NCBI GenBank assembly: GCA_027296525.1
Contig: JAPUJA010000331.1
Coordinates: 1-15,437, forward strand
Source: Pseudomonadota bacterium
GTDB taxonomy: Bacteria > Pseudomonadota > Alphaproteobacteria > UBA828 > JAPUJA01
Direction of reading: 5' to 3'
Length of the DNA stretch: 15,437 nt
This document shows, piece after piece, positions 1 through 6,829 of this stretch. The notes under the pieces are model-generated. The model did no database searches. It had not been told where the DNA came from and was given only the letters and a program-made list of their open reading frames with translations. The position numbers and the translations under genes are program-made. Numbering within the stretch: position 1 is the stretch's first letter; each line of letters begins with the position of its first letter.

Positions 1-452
1 GGCCGGCCGAAGGCGATGGCCATGAGCGCGGCGGCGGTGTAGGGACCGACGCCGGGAAGCGCCAGAAGCGCGCTCTCGGTCTCGGGCAACGCGCCGGCGA
101 AGTTCTCGACCACCCGTTGCGCGCAGGCGTGCAGATTGCGCGCGCGGGCGTAATAGCCGAGTCCCTGCCAAGCGTGCAGAACGTCCTCGAGGGGTGCTGC
201 GGCGAGCCCCTCGAAGCCGGGCCAGCGCACGATGAAGGATTCGAAATAAGGCGTCGCCGTTACCGTCGTGGTTTGCTGGAGCATGATCTCGGCGAGCCAC
301 ACGCGGTAAGGATCGGGCGCCTCGCCCGGATCCGCGCGCCAGGGAAAGCGGCGCCGGTGGCCGTCGTACCAGCTGAGAAGCGCGCCCACGAGGCGCCTAG
401 CGGAGGCCGGAAGCCGCTCCGCGTCGCCTCGTTCGGCCTGAAGCTTGCCCAT
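1..452 (-). CDS. mutY: A/G-specific adenine DNA glycosylase MutY, N-terminal part (cut by window start)
   Basis: MutY removes adenine mispaired with 8-oxoguanine or guanine, the first step of base-excision repair of oxidised DNA. The 150 visible codons follow the MutY N-terminal layout: FPWR near residues 36-39, the catalytic-Glu segment AEIMLQQT (Glu55, equivalent to E. coli Glu37), GLGYYARARNL at 97-107 and the helix-hairpin-helix LPGVGPYTA at 132-140. The catalytic Asp, the four-Cys Fe-S cluster and the 8-oxoG-recognition domain lie beyond the window edge, so completeness cannot be judged. The ATG at 452 was chosen because it gives a family-like N-terminus; its ribosome-binding site is weak. 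The gene is divergent from the DUF721 gene, an arrangement I recall from other alphaproteobacteria. Identification is strong; the start is less certain. Confidence 0.95.
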   Translation of the reverse strand, partial: MGKLQAERGDAERLPASARRLVGALLSWYDGHRRRFPWRADPGEAPDPYRVWLAEIMLQQTTTVTATPYFESFIVRWPGFEGLAAAPLEDVLHAWQGLGYYARARNLHACAQRVVENFAGALPETESALLALPGVGPYTAAALMAIAFGR

Positions 453-514
453 CGCCCGCCCGTCACGTAAAAGCCCCTTGATTGATGGCACGCACTATAG
501 GTCCGAGCGCCAAC

Positions 515-556
515 GACGCCCAGCGTCGATGACGCCCAGCGTCGGTGACGCCCAGG
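515..556. repeat. short 16-bp tandem repeat in the mutY / DUF721 intergenic region
   Basis: Units GACGCCCAGCGTCGAT (515-530) and GACGCCCAGCGTCGGT (531-546) differ by one base, and a third partial copy GACGCCCAGG follows to 556. Each unit junction carries a GCGTCG(A/G)TGACGC near-dyad. The repeat lies in the 166-base gap between the divergent mutY and DUF721 starts, which otherwise shows no convincing promoter. It could be an operator or simple slippage. Function unknown. Confidence 0.6.
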
Positions 557-618
557 GCCGTTTCCCTCCCCTGCCGGTGCCGCCCCATGCCGGGCGGCGC
601 GAGCGAGAGTTTGCGAAT

Positions 619-1167
619 ATGACCGCCCCTCAACGCAAGGCATCGGGCTTTCGGCGAATCGACCGGGCGCTCGCCAAGGTCACCAAGCCGTTCTTTCGCG
701 CGCGGGGCTTTGCGCTTGCGGATCTGCTCGCCCACTGGCCGGCCATCGTCGGCCCCGAACTCGCGGACAGCACCTGCCCGGAGAGGCTCGGCGCAAACGG
801 CCAGCTTCGCATCCGCGTCGCCGGCCCGGCGGCGACCGAAATCCAGCATCTCGAGCCGCAGATATTGGAGCGGATCGCCGTCTATTTCGGCTATCGGGCC
901 GTCCGGCGGCTCGTGCTCCTCCAGGGTCCCCTCCCGCCGACGCGGCGCGGCGATCCCGCGCCCCGGCCGACGCGCGAGGCTGAGGCGAGGCCGTGCGAAG
1001 GGCTCGAGAGGATCGCGCCATCCGAGCTCAGGAGCGCGCTGGAGCGCCTGGGGCGTGCCGTGGTTGCGCGCCTCTCGGCCCAGGACGTGCCCCGCGAGGC
1101 AATTGACTCCGCTGAAAAAAAGCACGCAAGCGCGCTTGAGCGGGCGGAGTCCGACCCGTATAATTAG
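619..1167 (+). CDS. DUF721 / DciA-like protein (probable replicative helicase loader family)
   Basis: This 182-residue protein matches the DUF721 family. The conserved core runs from about residue 30 to 103: a W-x-x-I-V-G-x-x-L-A motif (W40 to A49), a T-x-P-x-x-L stretch, a G-x-L-x-I-x-V strand (62-67) and a closing helix-turn ending in LVLLQGP. DUF721 includes DciA, the ancestral loader or operator of the DnaB helicase in bacteria lacking DnaC; assignment to that role here is by family only. The C-terminal 80 residues are charged, rich in Arg, Pro and Glu, and probably flexible. The frame stays open upstream to an ATG at 445, but that extension crosses the tandem repeat and the mutY start, so I prefer the ATG at 619 just before the conserved region. 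Its ribosome-binding site is weak. The stop overlaps the promoter of the next gene. Confidence 0.85.
   Translation: MTAPQRKASGFRRIDRALAKVTKPFFRARGFALADLLAHWPAIVGPELADSTCPERLGANGQLRIRVAGPAATEIQHLEPQILERIAVYFGYRAVRRLVLLQGPLPPTRRGDPAPRPTREAEARPCEGLERIAPSELRSALERLGRAVVARLSAQDVPREAIDSAEKKHASALERAESDPYN
1136..1164 (+). promoter_or_regulatory. sigma-70-type promoter for the DsbA-like / smc unit
   Basis: TTGAGC (1136-1141), a 17-base spacer, and a perfect TATAAT (1159-1164). The -10 box lies in the last codons of the DUF721 gene. Predicted transcription starts near 1171, about 25 bases before the TTG start at 1196, with GAGGAG (1183-1188) between. An unbroken TATAAT is notable in such GC-rich DNA. 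Confidence 0.7.
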
Positions 1168-1195
1168 CGCGCGAATCGGCTCGAGGAGTTTGCGC

Positions 1196-1810
1196 TTGCC
1201 GAACCGACGAGATTTTCTGCTCCTGCTGGGCGCGTCCGCGTTCCTGGCCGTCCCGTTCCGAAAGACTTCCGCGACCATGGCCCCCGAGCTGGGGGAGATG
1301 GTGCTCGGGGAGGAGGACGCGCCCGTGACGGTGATCGAATATTTCTCGCTCACCTGTCACCACTGCATGCGCTTCCATCAGGATGTCTTCCATCAGGTCG
1401 AGGAAACCTACATCGACACCGGCAAGATCCGCTTCGTGGCGCGCGATTTCCCGCTCAATGACCCGGCGCTTCGGGCCGCCATGGTCGCGCGCTGCCTGGG
1501 ACGCGAGCGCTATTTCGGCTTCATCGCCGCCCTGTTCGACAATTTCGACCATTGGACCGGGGCCGACGATCCCATGAGGGCCCTCGCCCTGTTGGCGGCG
1601 CAGTCGGAGGGGATGAGCCGGGAGGACTTCGACGCCTGCGTCGCGAACACCGAGCTCGAGACCACCGTGCTCACCTCCTACTTGACCGGCATGACCGAGC
1701 ACGAGGTGAGCGGCACGCCGACCTTCATCATCAACGGGCGGAAATTCGAAGACGTGACGAGCTTCGAGAAATTCGAAAAGATCGTCGAGCCGATTCTGTC
1801 GGGCATGTAG
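1196..1810 (+). CDS. DsbA-family thiol-disulfide oxidoreductase, exported, Tat-like signal
   Basis: This 204-residue thioredoxin-fold protein resembles the DsbA-family proteins encoded next to smc in alphaproteobacteria. Visible features are the redox motif CHHC (C54-C57) after EYFSLT, a helical insert, and the cis-proline loop SGTPTFIING with Pro175. It should form or shuffle disulfides in periplasmic proteins. The TTG at 1196 is chosen as start: GAGGAG ends 7 bases upstream, and the N-terminus then begins M-P-N-R-R-D-F-L followed by a hydrophobic stretch. This looks like a twin-arginine signal with Asn where Ser or Thr is usual. The hydrophobic run ends near residue 20, and cleavage is possible around TSA (24-26). 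An in-frame TTG at 1190 lies too close to the Shine-Dalgarno. smc follows after 13 bases, so the two are probably cotranscribed. The partner protein is unknown. Confidence 0.9.
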   Translation: MPNRRDFLLLLGASAFLAVPFRKTSATMAPELGEMVLGEEDAPVTVIEYFSLTCHHCMRFHQDVFHQVEETYIDTGKIRFVARDFPLNDPALRAAMVARCLGRERYFGFIAALFDNFDHWTGADDPMRALALLAAQSEGMSREDFDACVANTELETTVLTSYLTGMTEHEVSGTPTFIINGRKFEDVTSFEKFEKIVEPILSGM

Positions 1811-1823
1811 GCGGGGCACAGGC

Positions 1824-4800
1824 GTGCAATTCTCCCGACTCCGTCTTACCGGATTCAAATCCTTCGTCGACCCGACCGACCTCGTGATCGAGCCGGGCTT
1901 GACCGGCGTCGTCGGGCCCAACGGCTGCGGCAAGTCCAACCTCGTCGAGGCCGTGCGCTGGGTGATGGGCGAAAGCTCCGCCAAGCAGATGCGTGGCGGC
2001 GCCATGGACGACGTCATCTTCAGCGGCACGGCGAGCCGGCCCGCGCGCAACATCGCGGAGGTTTCGCTCACCCTCGACAACGCCGCGCGCGACGCCCCGG
2101 CCGCGTTCAACGATGCGAGCGAGATCGAGATCACCCGCCGCATCGAGCGCGAGAGCGGATCGATCTACCGGATCAACGGACGCGATGTGCGCGCCCGCGA
2201 CGTTCAGCTCCTGTTCGCCGACGTCGCGACCGGCGCCCAAAGCCCGGCGCTCGTGGGCCAGGGCGAGATCGCGACCATCGTCTCGGCGAAACCCTCCGAG
2301 CGGCGCCGGCTGCTCGAAGAAGCGGCCGGGATCACCGGGCTCCACTCGCGCCGGCACGAGGCCGAGCTGCGCCTGCGCGGGGCGGAAACCAACATGGAGC
2401 GGGTCGAGGACGTCATACGAACGCTCGAGAGCCAGCTCCAGGGCTTGAAGCGCCAGGCGCGTCAGGCGCGCCGCTATCGGAACTTGAGCGGGCATATTCA
2501 CCGCGCCCAGGCCCTTCTCTTCCATCTGCGCTGGCGCGAGCTCGAGCGCGAACTCGAAGCGGCCGGGAGGCGTTTGGCCGAGGTCGGCACCCGAGTCGCC
2601 GAACACACGCAAAAGGCCGCGGCCGCCACCACCGAGCAAAGCCACGCCGCCGAGTGCCTTCCTGACCTGCGCCAAGGCGAGGCTGAGGCAGCGGCGAGGC
2701 TCCACCGGCTCGAGCTCGAGCGTGACGGGCTCAACGCGGAGGAGGCGCGCATCGAGGAGCGCCGCCGCGACCTTGAGACGCGGATTCGCCAGATAGGCGA
2801 CGATGTGGACCGCGAAGAGGCGCTCGCGGGCGACGCCGACGAGGCGATCACAGGGCTCGGAGTCGAGCAGGGCGCGCTCGAGGACATCCAAGCGGGCGAG
2901 CGCGAGATCGAGACGCGCGCGGCTGAGGCCATGGCTTCGGCCAGCGCCGCAGTGATCGAGCTCGACGCGCGCCTGACCGCACTCACCAAGCGGGTGGCGG
3001 CCGAGGAGGCCGAACGAAACGGCCTGAAGCGCCGGATCGCGGAGTTCGAGACGCGCGGCCAACGGATCGAACAACGGCTCGCCGAGGCGAGCGCCCAACG
3101 CGACGGCCTCCAGACCCAGGATCACGAGGCCAGCGGGCTCGAAGAGGCGGAAGCGGCGGTCGCCATCGAACGGGAGCGCCGCCAGGCCGCGCGCGAGCGG
3201 CTCGACGAGGCTCAAGCCGAACGCGCCCGCTGTCAGGCCGAGGAGGCGAAGGCGCGCGACGAATGGCAGGCCGCCGAGATCAAGCGCGACCGCCTGCGGG
3301 CTGAACAGGTCACGCTCTCCTCGCTGCTGGGTGCCCGTGACGCGACCTTCGGACCGCCGGTGTTGGACCAGCTCAAGGTCGATGGCGGCTACGAACCCGC
3401 CCTTGGCGCGGCCTTCGGCGACGAGCTTGCGGCCCCCACCGACGAGCGCGCGCCGGTTCACTGGTCGGTGTGCGAAGCGCCCGAGGCGCCTTCCCTGCCC
3501 GAGGGCGCCATGCCGCTCGATCGCGTCGTCAAGGCGCCGGCCGCGCTCAGGCGGCGGCTTTCCCAAATCGGCGTCGTCGAGGCGAGCGAAGGGGCGGCGC
3601 TCCGAGCAAAGCTCGCGCCGGGCCAGTGCCTGGTCAGCCGCGACGGCGCGATGTGGCGCTGGGACGGCTACACGGTGGCGCCCGACGCACCCGCCTCGGC
3701 CGCGACCCACCTCAAGCAACGTAAGCGCCTGGCCCAGCTCGACGGCGAGCTCGGCATCGCCGAGGCGGTGGCCGAACAGGCCGCGGCGGACCTGGAGGCG
3801 GCCCGCGCCACCGTCAAGGACGCGTCCGACTTGGAGGGAGAGGCGCACGCCGCCTTCCAGGCGACCGACGACACCCTGAGCGCGGCGTGGCACGCGCAAG
3901 GCGATCTGGTCGCGCAAACCGCGGTCGACGGGTCGCGGCGCCGTGCCCTCGCCGAGACGCTCGAACGGCTCAAGGGCGAGCTCGACGAAGCGAGCGGCGA
4001 GCTCGCGGCGACGCGCGCGGCCTTCGAGGCGCTCCCGGACGTTTCCCAAGGACGCCGCGAGATGGAGAGCCGGCAGCGCGAGCTCGTCGAGCGGCGGCGT
4101 GCGCTCGCCGAACGCCAGAGCGAGCATGACCGGCTCGCCCGGGAGGCGCAATTCAGGCGCGAGCGGATCGCGGCGATCACGCGCGAAATCGACGGCTGGC
4201 GCAGCCGAAAGGCGGGCGCAATGAGCCGGCTCGACGAGTTGAAGGAGCGCCGCGACGGGGCGCAGAACGAGCTCGAGCGCCTGGCCGAGCGACCCATCGA
4301 GATCGAAGCGAAGCGCCGGGCGCTGCTCGAAACCATCGGCGATGCCGAGGCCGCGCGCCGCCGGGCGGCGGATGCGCTCGCGAGCGCGGAAGAGCAGCTC
4401 GCGAATCTCGAGCGCACGAGCCGCGAGGCCGAGCGCACGCTTGGCAGCATGCGTGAAGAGCGCGTGCGCGCCGAAGCCGGACTCGACCAGGTGCGCCAGC
4501 TTCAGAAGAGCCTCGCGAGCCAAATCGCCGAACGGCTCGAGGCGAGCCCTGAGGAGTTGCCGGCCCTTGCCGAGCACGACCCGAGCGCACCGGCGCCCGA
4601 GGAACAAGTCATCGAGAAGCGGCTTGAGCGGCTCTTGCGCGAGCGCGAGAACATGGGCGCGGTCAACCTCCGCGCCGAGCAGGAAGCCGCAGAGCTCGAA
4701 GAGCAGATCACGACGCTCACGAAGGAGCACGCCGACCTCGAGGCGGCGATCGCGCGCCTCAGACAGGGCATCGCGAGCCTCAACCGCAAGGGGCGCGAGC

Positions 4801-5279
4801 GCATCCTCGCCGCCTTCGCGAAGATCGACGGCCATTTCGGCGCGTTGTTCAAGGATCTTTTCGGCGGCGGCAAGGCGGAGCTCAAGCTCGTCGAGTCCGA
4901 CGACCCGCTGGAAGCCGGCCTCGAGATTCACGCGGCGCCGCCGGGCAAGAAAACCCGCGTGCTCTCGCTGCTTTCGGGCGGCGAACAGACCATGACGGGG
5001 CTTACGCTGCTGTTCGCGGTCTTTCTCACGAACCCCGCGCCGATCTGCGTGCTCGACGAGGCGGACGCCGCGCTCGACGACTCCAATGTCGAACGGTTCT
5101 GCCGGCTGGTGGCGAACATCGCGGACCAGACGGCGACCCGTTTCATGGTCATCACCCACAACCGGATCACCATGGCGAGCGTCGACCGGCTGTTCGGCGT
5201 CACCATGGGCGAACAGGGCGTTTCGCAGCTCGTTTCGGTCGATTTGGAGACCGCGGAAGAGTTCCGCGAAACGGCGTAA
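1824..5279 (+). CDS. smc: chromosome segregation ATPase SMC
   Basis: SMC is the motor of the bacterial condensin complex (with ScpA and ScpB, not in this window), which folds and separates sister chromosomes. The 1151-residue length fits alphaproteobacterial SMC. Domains in order: N-terminal ATPase half with Walker A GPNGCGKSN (31-39); first coiled coil, about 165-500, very rich in Glu, Arg and Ala heptads; hinge, about 505-640, including the glycine-containing GGYEPALGAAFGD segment; returning coil, about 640-980; C-terminal ATPase half with signature LSGGEQ (1050-1055), Walker B ICVLDEAD (1074-1081) and D-loop ALDDSN. All catalytic motifs are intact. The start is GTG at 1824, preceded by GGCGGGG. 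Cotranscription with the upstream DsbA-like gene is likely; there is no obvious promoter in the 13-base gap. A 7-bp hairpin (CGCGGAA 5252-5258 / TTCCGCG 5262-5268) lies in the last codons, without a following T-run. Confidence 0.98.
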   Translation: MQFSRLRLTGFKSFVDPTDLVIEPGLTGVVGPNGCGKSNLVEAVRWVMGESSAKQMRGGAMDDVIFSGTASRPARNIAEVSLTLDNAARDAPAAFNDASEIEITRRIERESGSIYRINGRDVRARDVQLLFADVATGAQSPALVGQGEIATIVSAKPSERRRLLEEAAGITGLHSRRHEAELRLRGAETNMERVEDVIRTLESQLQGLKRQARQARRYRNLSGHIHRAQALLFHLRWRELERELEAAGRRLAEVGTRVAEHTQKAAAATTEQSHAAECLPDLRQGEAEAAARLHRLELERDGLNAEEARIEERRRDLETRIRQIGDDVDREEALAGDADEAITGLGVEQGALEDIQAGEREIETRAAEAMASASAAVIELDARLTALTKRVAAEEAERNGLKRRIAEFETRGQRIEQRLAEASAQRDGLQTQDHEASGLEEAEAAVAIERERRQAARERLDEAQAERARCQAEEAKARDEWQAAEIKRDRLRAEQVTLSSLLGARDATFGPPVLDQLKVDGGYEPALGAAFGDELAAPTDERAPVHWSVCEAPEAPSLPEGAMPLDRVVKAPAALRRRLSQIGVVEASEGAALRAKLAPGQCLVSRDGAMWRWDGYTVAPDAPASAATHLKQRKRLAQLDGELGIAEAVAEQAAADLEAARATVKDASDLEGEAHAAFQATDDTLSAAWHAQGDLVAQTAVDGSRRRALAETLERLKGELDEASGELAATRAAFEALPDVSQGRREMESRQRELVERRRALAERQSEHDRLAREAQFRRERIAAITREIDGWRSRKAGAMSRLDELKERRDGAQNELERLAERPIEIEAKRRALLETIGDAEAARRRAADALASAEEQLANLERTSREAERTLGSMREERVRAEAGLDQVRQLQKSLASQIAERLEASPEELPALAEHDPSAPAPEEQVIEKRLERLLRERENMGAVNLRAEQEAAELEEQITTLTKEHADLEAAIARLRQGIASLNRKGRERILAAFAKIDGHFGALFKDLFGGGKAELKLVESDDPLEAGLEIHAAPPGKKTRVLSLLSGGEQTMTGLTLLFAVFLTNPAPICVLDEADAALDDSNVERFCRLVANIADQTATRFMVITHNRITMASVDRLFGVTMGEQGVSQLVSVDLETAEEFRETA

Positions 5280-5320
5280 AATACAATAAATTCAACATGT
5301 TATCCAGATGGCTTTGATTC

Positions 5321-5349
5321 TTGACAGCCCCTGGAGGAGTTCCTATGGT
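5321..5349 (+). promoter_or_regulatory. promoter of the F0 ATP synthase operon
   Basis: A perfect TTGACA (5321-5326), a 17-base spacer, then TATGGT (5344-5349). This follows an AT-rich stretch (5277-5320) containing the palindrome AACATGTT, an island of low GC between two GC-rich genes. Predicted start is near 5356, giving a leader of about 50 bases before the ATG at 5405. The -10 overlaps an alternative ATG (5345) that has a strong GGAGGAG upstream; a transcript from this promoter would lack that ATG. Confidence 0.65.
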
Positions 5350-5363
5350 GCACGCGCCCTCAA

Positions 5364-5399
5364 GGGGGCCGGGGGGCCTTGGGAGCGGGGTTCGCGGGG
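5364..5399 (+). promoter_or_regulatory. G-run cluster in the atpI leader, G-quadruplex candidate
   Basis: Five runs of G on the coding strand: 5364-5368, 5371-5376, 5381-5383, 5387-5390 and 5396-5399, separated by 2, 4, 3 and 5 bases. This satisfies the usual four-tract rule (three or more Gs, loops of 1-7). It sits between the predicted transcription start and the ATG at 5405, so it would be present in the mRNA leader. Formation and effect are inference. Part of it (CAAGG/CCTTG) could instead form a small hairpin. Confidence 0.5.
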
Positions 5400-5404
5400 T
5401 GTCG

Positions 5405-5749
5405 ATGGCCAAGGACGAACGCCCTTCGCCGCTGAAAGACCTCGAGACCCGTCTGCGCAAGGCCCGGGAAGGTGACCACCCGGGCGATCACGACCGCTCT
5501 TTCGCAACGGGCCTCGGCCAAGCGATGAGCCTCGTCATCGAGATGGCGGCGGGTCTCGCGGCCGGGGTCTTACTGGGATGGCTGCTGGACAGCTGGCTCG
5601 GAACCGAGCCTTGGCTGCTGGTGGTCTTCATTTTTGCCGGGATGGGCGCCGGCCTGCTCAACGCCTATCGCCGCGCGCAACGCTTCGGCGCGGGCGCCGA
5701 GCCGAACAAGCCCCCGCAAGAAGGGGACGGCCCGAGTGAAGATACGTAA
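5405..5749 (+). CDS. atpI: ATP synthase accessory protein AtpI
   Basis: AtpI is a small membrane protein that assists assembly of the c-ring and usually heads the F0 operon. From the ATG at 5405 the product has 114 residues. A charged N-terminus (DLETRLRKAR) is typical of the alphaproteobacterial form. Two membrane helices follow, about 41-65 (MSLVIEMAAGLAAGVLLGWL) and 69-89 (WLLVVFIFAGMGAGLLNAY), then a polar C-terminal tail. The frame is open upstream to an ATG at 5345 with a strong Shine-Dalgarno. I prefer 5405 because the extra 20 codons are Gly/Pro/Arg-rich, use GGG for five of six glycines, and coincide with the -10 box and G-run cluster. If an upstream promoter also operates, the longer form could be made. 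atpB follows after 23 bases. Confidence 0.88.
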   Translation: MAKDERPSPLKDLETRLRKAREGDHPGDHDRSFATGLGQAMSLVIEMAAGLAAGVLLGWLLDSWLGTEPWLLVVFIFAGMGAGLLNAYRRAQRFGAGAEPNKPPQEGDGPSEDT

Positions 5750-5772
5750 GGGTTAAAGAGGAAGATCAACTC

Positions 5773-6513
5773 GTGGCGGCCGAAGAACATCACAGCCCCC
5801 TCGATCAATTCGCCATCAACCGGATCGTCGACATCGATCTCGGCGGTCTCGATGCGTCGTTCACCAACTCGGCGGTGATGATGACGGTCTCCGTCGTGCT
5901 GATTACCGTGCTCATGGTCTTCGGCATGCGGCGGCGCGCCATGGTGCCGGGGCGATGGCAGTCGGTCGCCGAGATGAGCTACGAGTTGGTGGCGAAGATG
6001 CTGGGCGAGACGATCGGTCCGAAGGGCCGGCGTTTCTTCCCGATCATCTTCAGCCTGTTCATGTTCCTGCTCTTCGGCAACCTGCTCGGCCTGATTCCCT
6101 ACAGCTTCACCTTCACGAGTCACCTCGCGATCACGTTCGTCCTGGCCGCCCTCGTCATTACGGCGGTGATCGTCATCGGGCTCATCAAACACAAGCACCG
6201 TTTCTTCAAGCTGTTCCTGCCGTCAGGCGTTCCGATTTTCCTGGCGCCGCTTCTGGTGCCGATCGAGGTCGTGTCTTTCCTTGCCCGCCCGATCAGCCTC
6301 TCGGTACGGCTCTTCGCCAACATGATGGCCGGACACACCATGATGCACGTGTTCGCCGGCTTCGTCTTCTCACTCGGTTTTCTGGGCTTTGCGCCGTTCC
6401 TCTTCATCGTCGCGCTCTACGGGCTCGAGTTCATCATCGCGGTGCTCCAGGCTTATGTGTTCGCGATCCTCACATGCCTCTATCTGGCCGACGCGATCCA
6501 TCTGGAGCATTGA
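5773..6513 (+). CDS. atpB: F0 ATP synthase subunit a
   Basis: Subunit a provides the two proton half-channels against which the c-ring turns. The 246-residue product is highly hydrophobic with about five or six membrane helices. The key helix contains ISLSVRLFANMMAGH, with the essential channel arginine at position 179 (E. coli Arg210). The last helices include LEFIIAVLQAYVFAILTCLYLADA, with the conserved Gln at 226. The C-terminus ends in HLEH. The start is GTG at 5773; AGAGGAAG lies about 8 bases upstream and the N-terminus fits family length. It is the second gene of the F0 operon, 23 bases after atpI and 46 bases before atpE. No key residue is missing. Confidence 0.97.
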   Translation: MAAEEHHSPLDQFAINRIVDIDLGGLDASFTNSAVMMTVSVVLITVLMVFGMRRRAMVPGRWQSVAEMSYELVAKMLGETIGPKGRRFFPIIFSLFMFLLFGNLLGLIPYSFTFTSHLAITFVLAALVITAVIVIGLIKHKHRFFKLFLPSGVPIFLAPLLVPIEVVSFLARPISLSVRLFANMMAGHTMMHVFAGFVFSLGFLGFAPFLFIVALYGLEFIIAVLQAYVFAILTCLYLADAIHLEH

Positions 6514-6559
6514 CGCGTCAAATCGAACGTCAAGCATCTGAAAGAAGGGAAAATGAATC

Positions 6560-6784
6560 ATGGACATTGAAGCGGCAAAACTGATTGGAGGCGGGCTCGC
6601 CACCATCGGCGTGGCGGGTGCCGGCGTCGGCATCGGCACGATTTTCGGAAGCTACGTCTCGGCCGCCGGGCGAAACCCGGCCGCGGCGCCGAAGCTGTTC
6701 GGCAATGTGCTCCTTGGATTCGCCTTGACCGAGGCCGTCGCGCTCTACGCCCTGGTCATGGCGTTCTTGATCCTGTTCGGTTGA
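6560..6784 (+). CDS. atpE: F0 ATP synthase subunit c (proteolipid)
   Basis: Subunit c forms the proton-driven rotor ring. The 74-residue hairpin protein has helix 1 with the glycine-rich packing motif (GAGVGIG around 20-26), the polar loop RNP (38-40) that contacts the F1 stalk, and helix 2 with the proton-carrying glutamate at 58 in ALTEAVALY. No Na+-binding signature stands out, so it should be proton-coupled. The ATG at 6560 is preceded by AGAAGGGA (6543-6550), 9-11 bases away. A five-codon reading frame starts at 6553 with closer spacing to the same Shine-Dalgarno and ends at 6570. A strong hairpin lies just downstream (6789-6818). c is needed in many copies per complex, whereas a and the b-type subunits are needed in one or two. 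Confidence 0.98.
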   Translation: MDIEAAKLIGGGLATIGVAGAGVGIGTIFGSYVSAAGRNPAAAPKLFGNVLLGFALTEAVALYALVMAFLILFG

Positions 6785-6788
6785 GCCG

Positions 6789-6818
6789 AACCGGGCGCGG
6801 GTCAAACCGCCCCCGGTT
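6789..6818 (+). promoter_or_regulatory. intercistronic hairpin between atpE and atpF'
   Basis: AACCGGG (6789-6795) pairs with CCCGGTT (6812-6818); after one C/C mismatch, GCGG (6797-6800) pairs with CCGC (6807-6810), closing a GTCAAA loop. That gives an 11-bp stem filling most of the 45-base gap. It begins 5 bases after the atpE stop, and the atpF' Shine-Dalgarno (GAGGAAG) begins right after the stem. No T-run follows, so it is unlikely to be a full terminator. It could protect the upstream mRNA from 3' exonucleases or damp atpF' initiation. Confidence 0.6.
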
Positions 6819-6829
6819 GAGGAAGTCCG

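Noticed and set aside
445..618. N-terminal extension of the DUF721 gene from the ATG at 445
   Set aside because: It overlaps the start of divergent mutY and the tandem repeat, adds low-complexity Arg/Pro sequence, and the conserved family region begins only after 619.
1731..5159. Open frame of 1142 codons antisense to smc
   Set aside because: It lies exactly opposite smc, in the frame that stays open when a GC-rich coiled-coil gene uses G/C in third positions. Its translation is Leu/Arg/Ala-rich with no domain pattern, and smc has all its motifs intact.
5252..5268. Intrinsic terminator at the end of smc
   Set aside because: A 7-bp hairpin is present, but it is inside the coding sequence and followed by AAACGGCG rather than a T-run.
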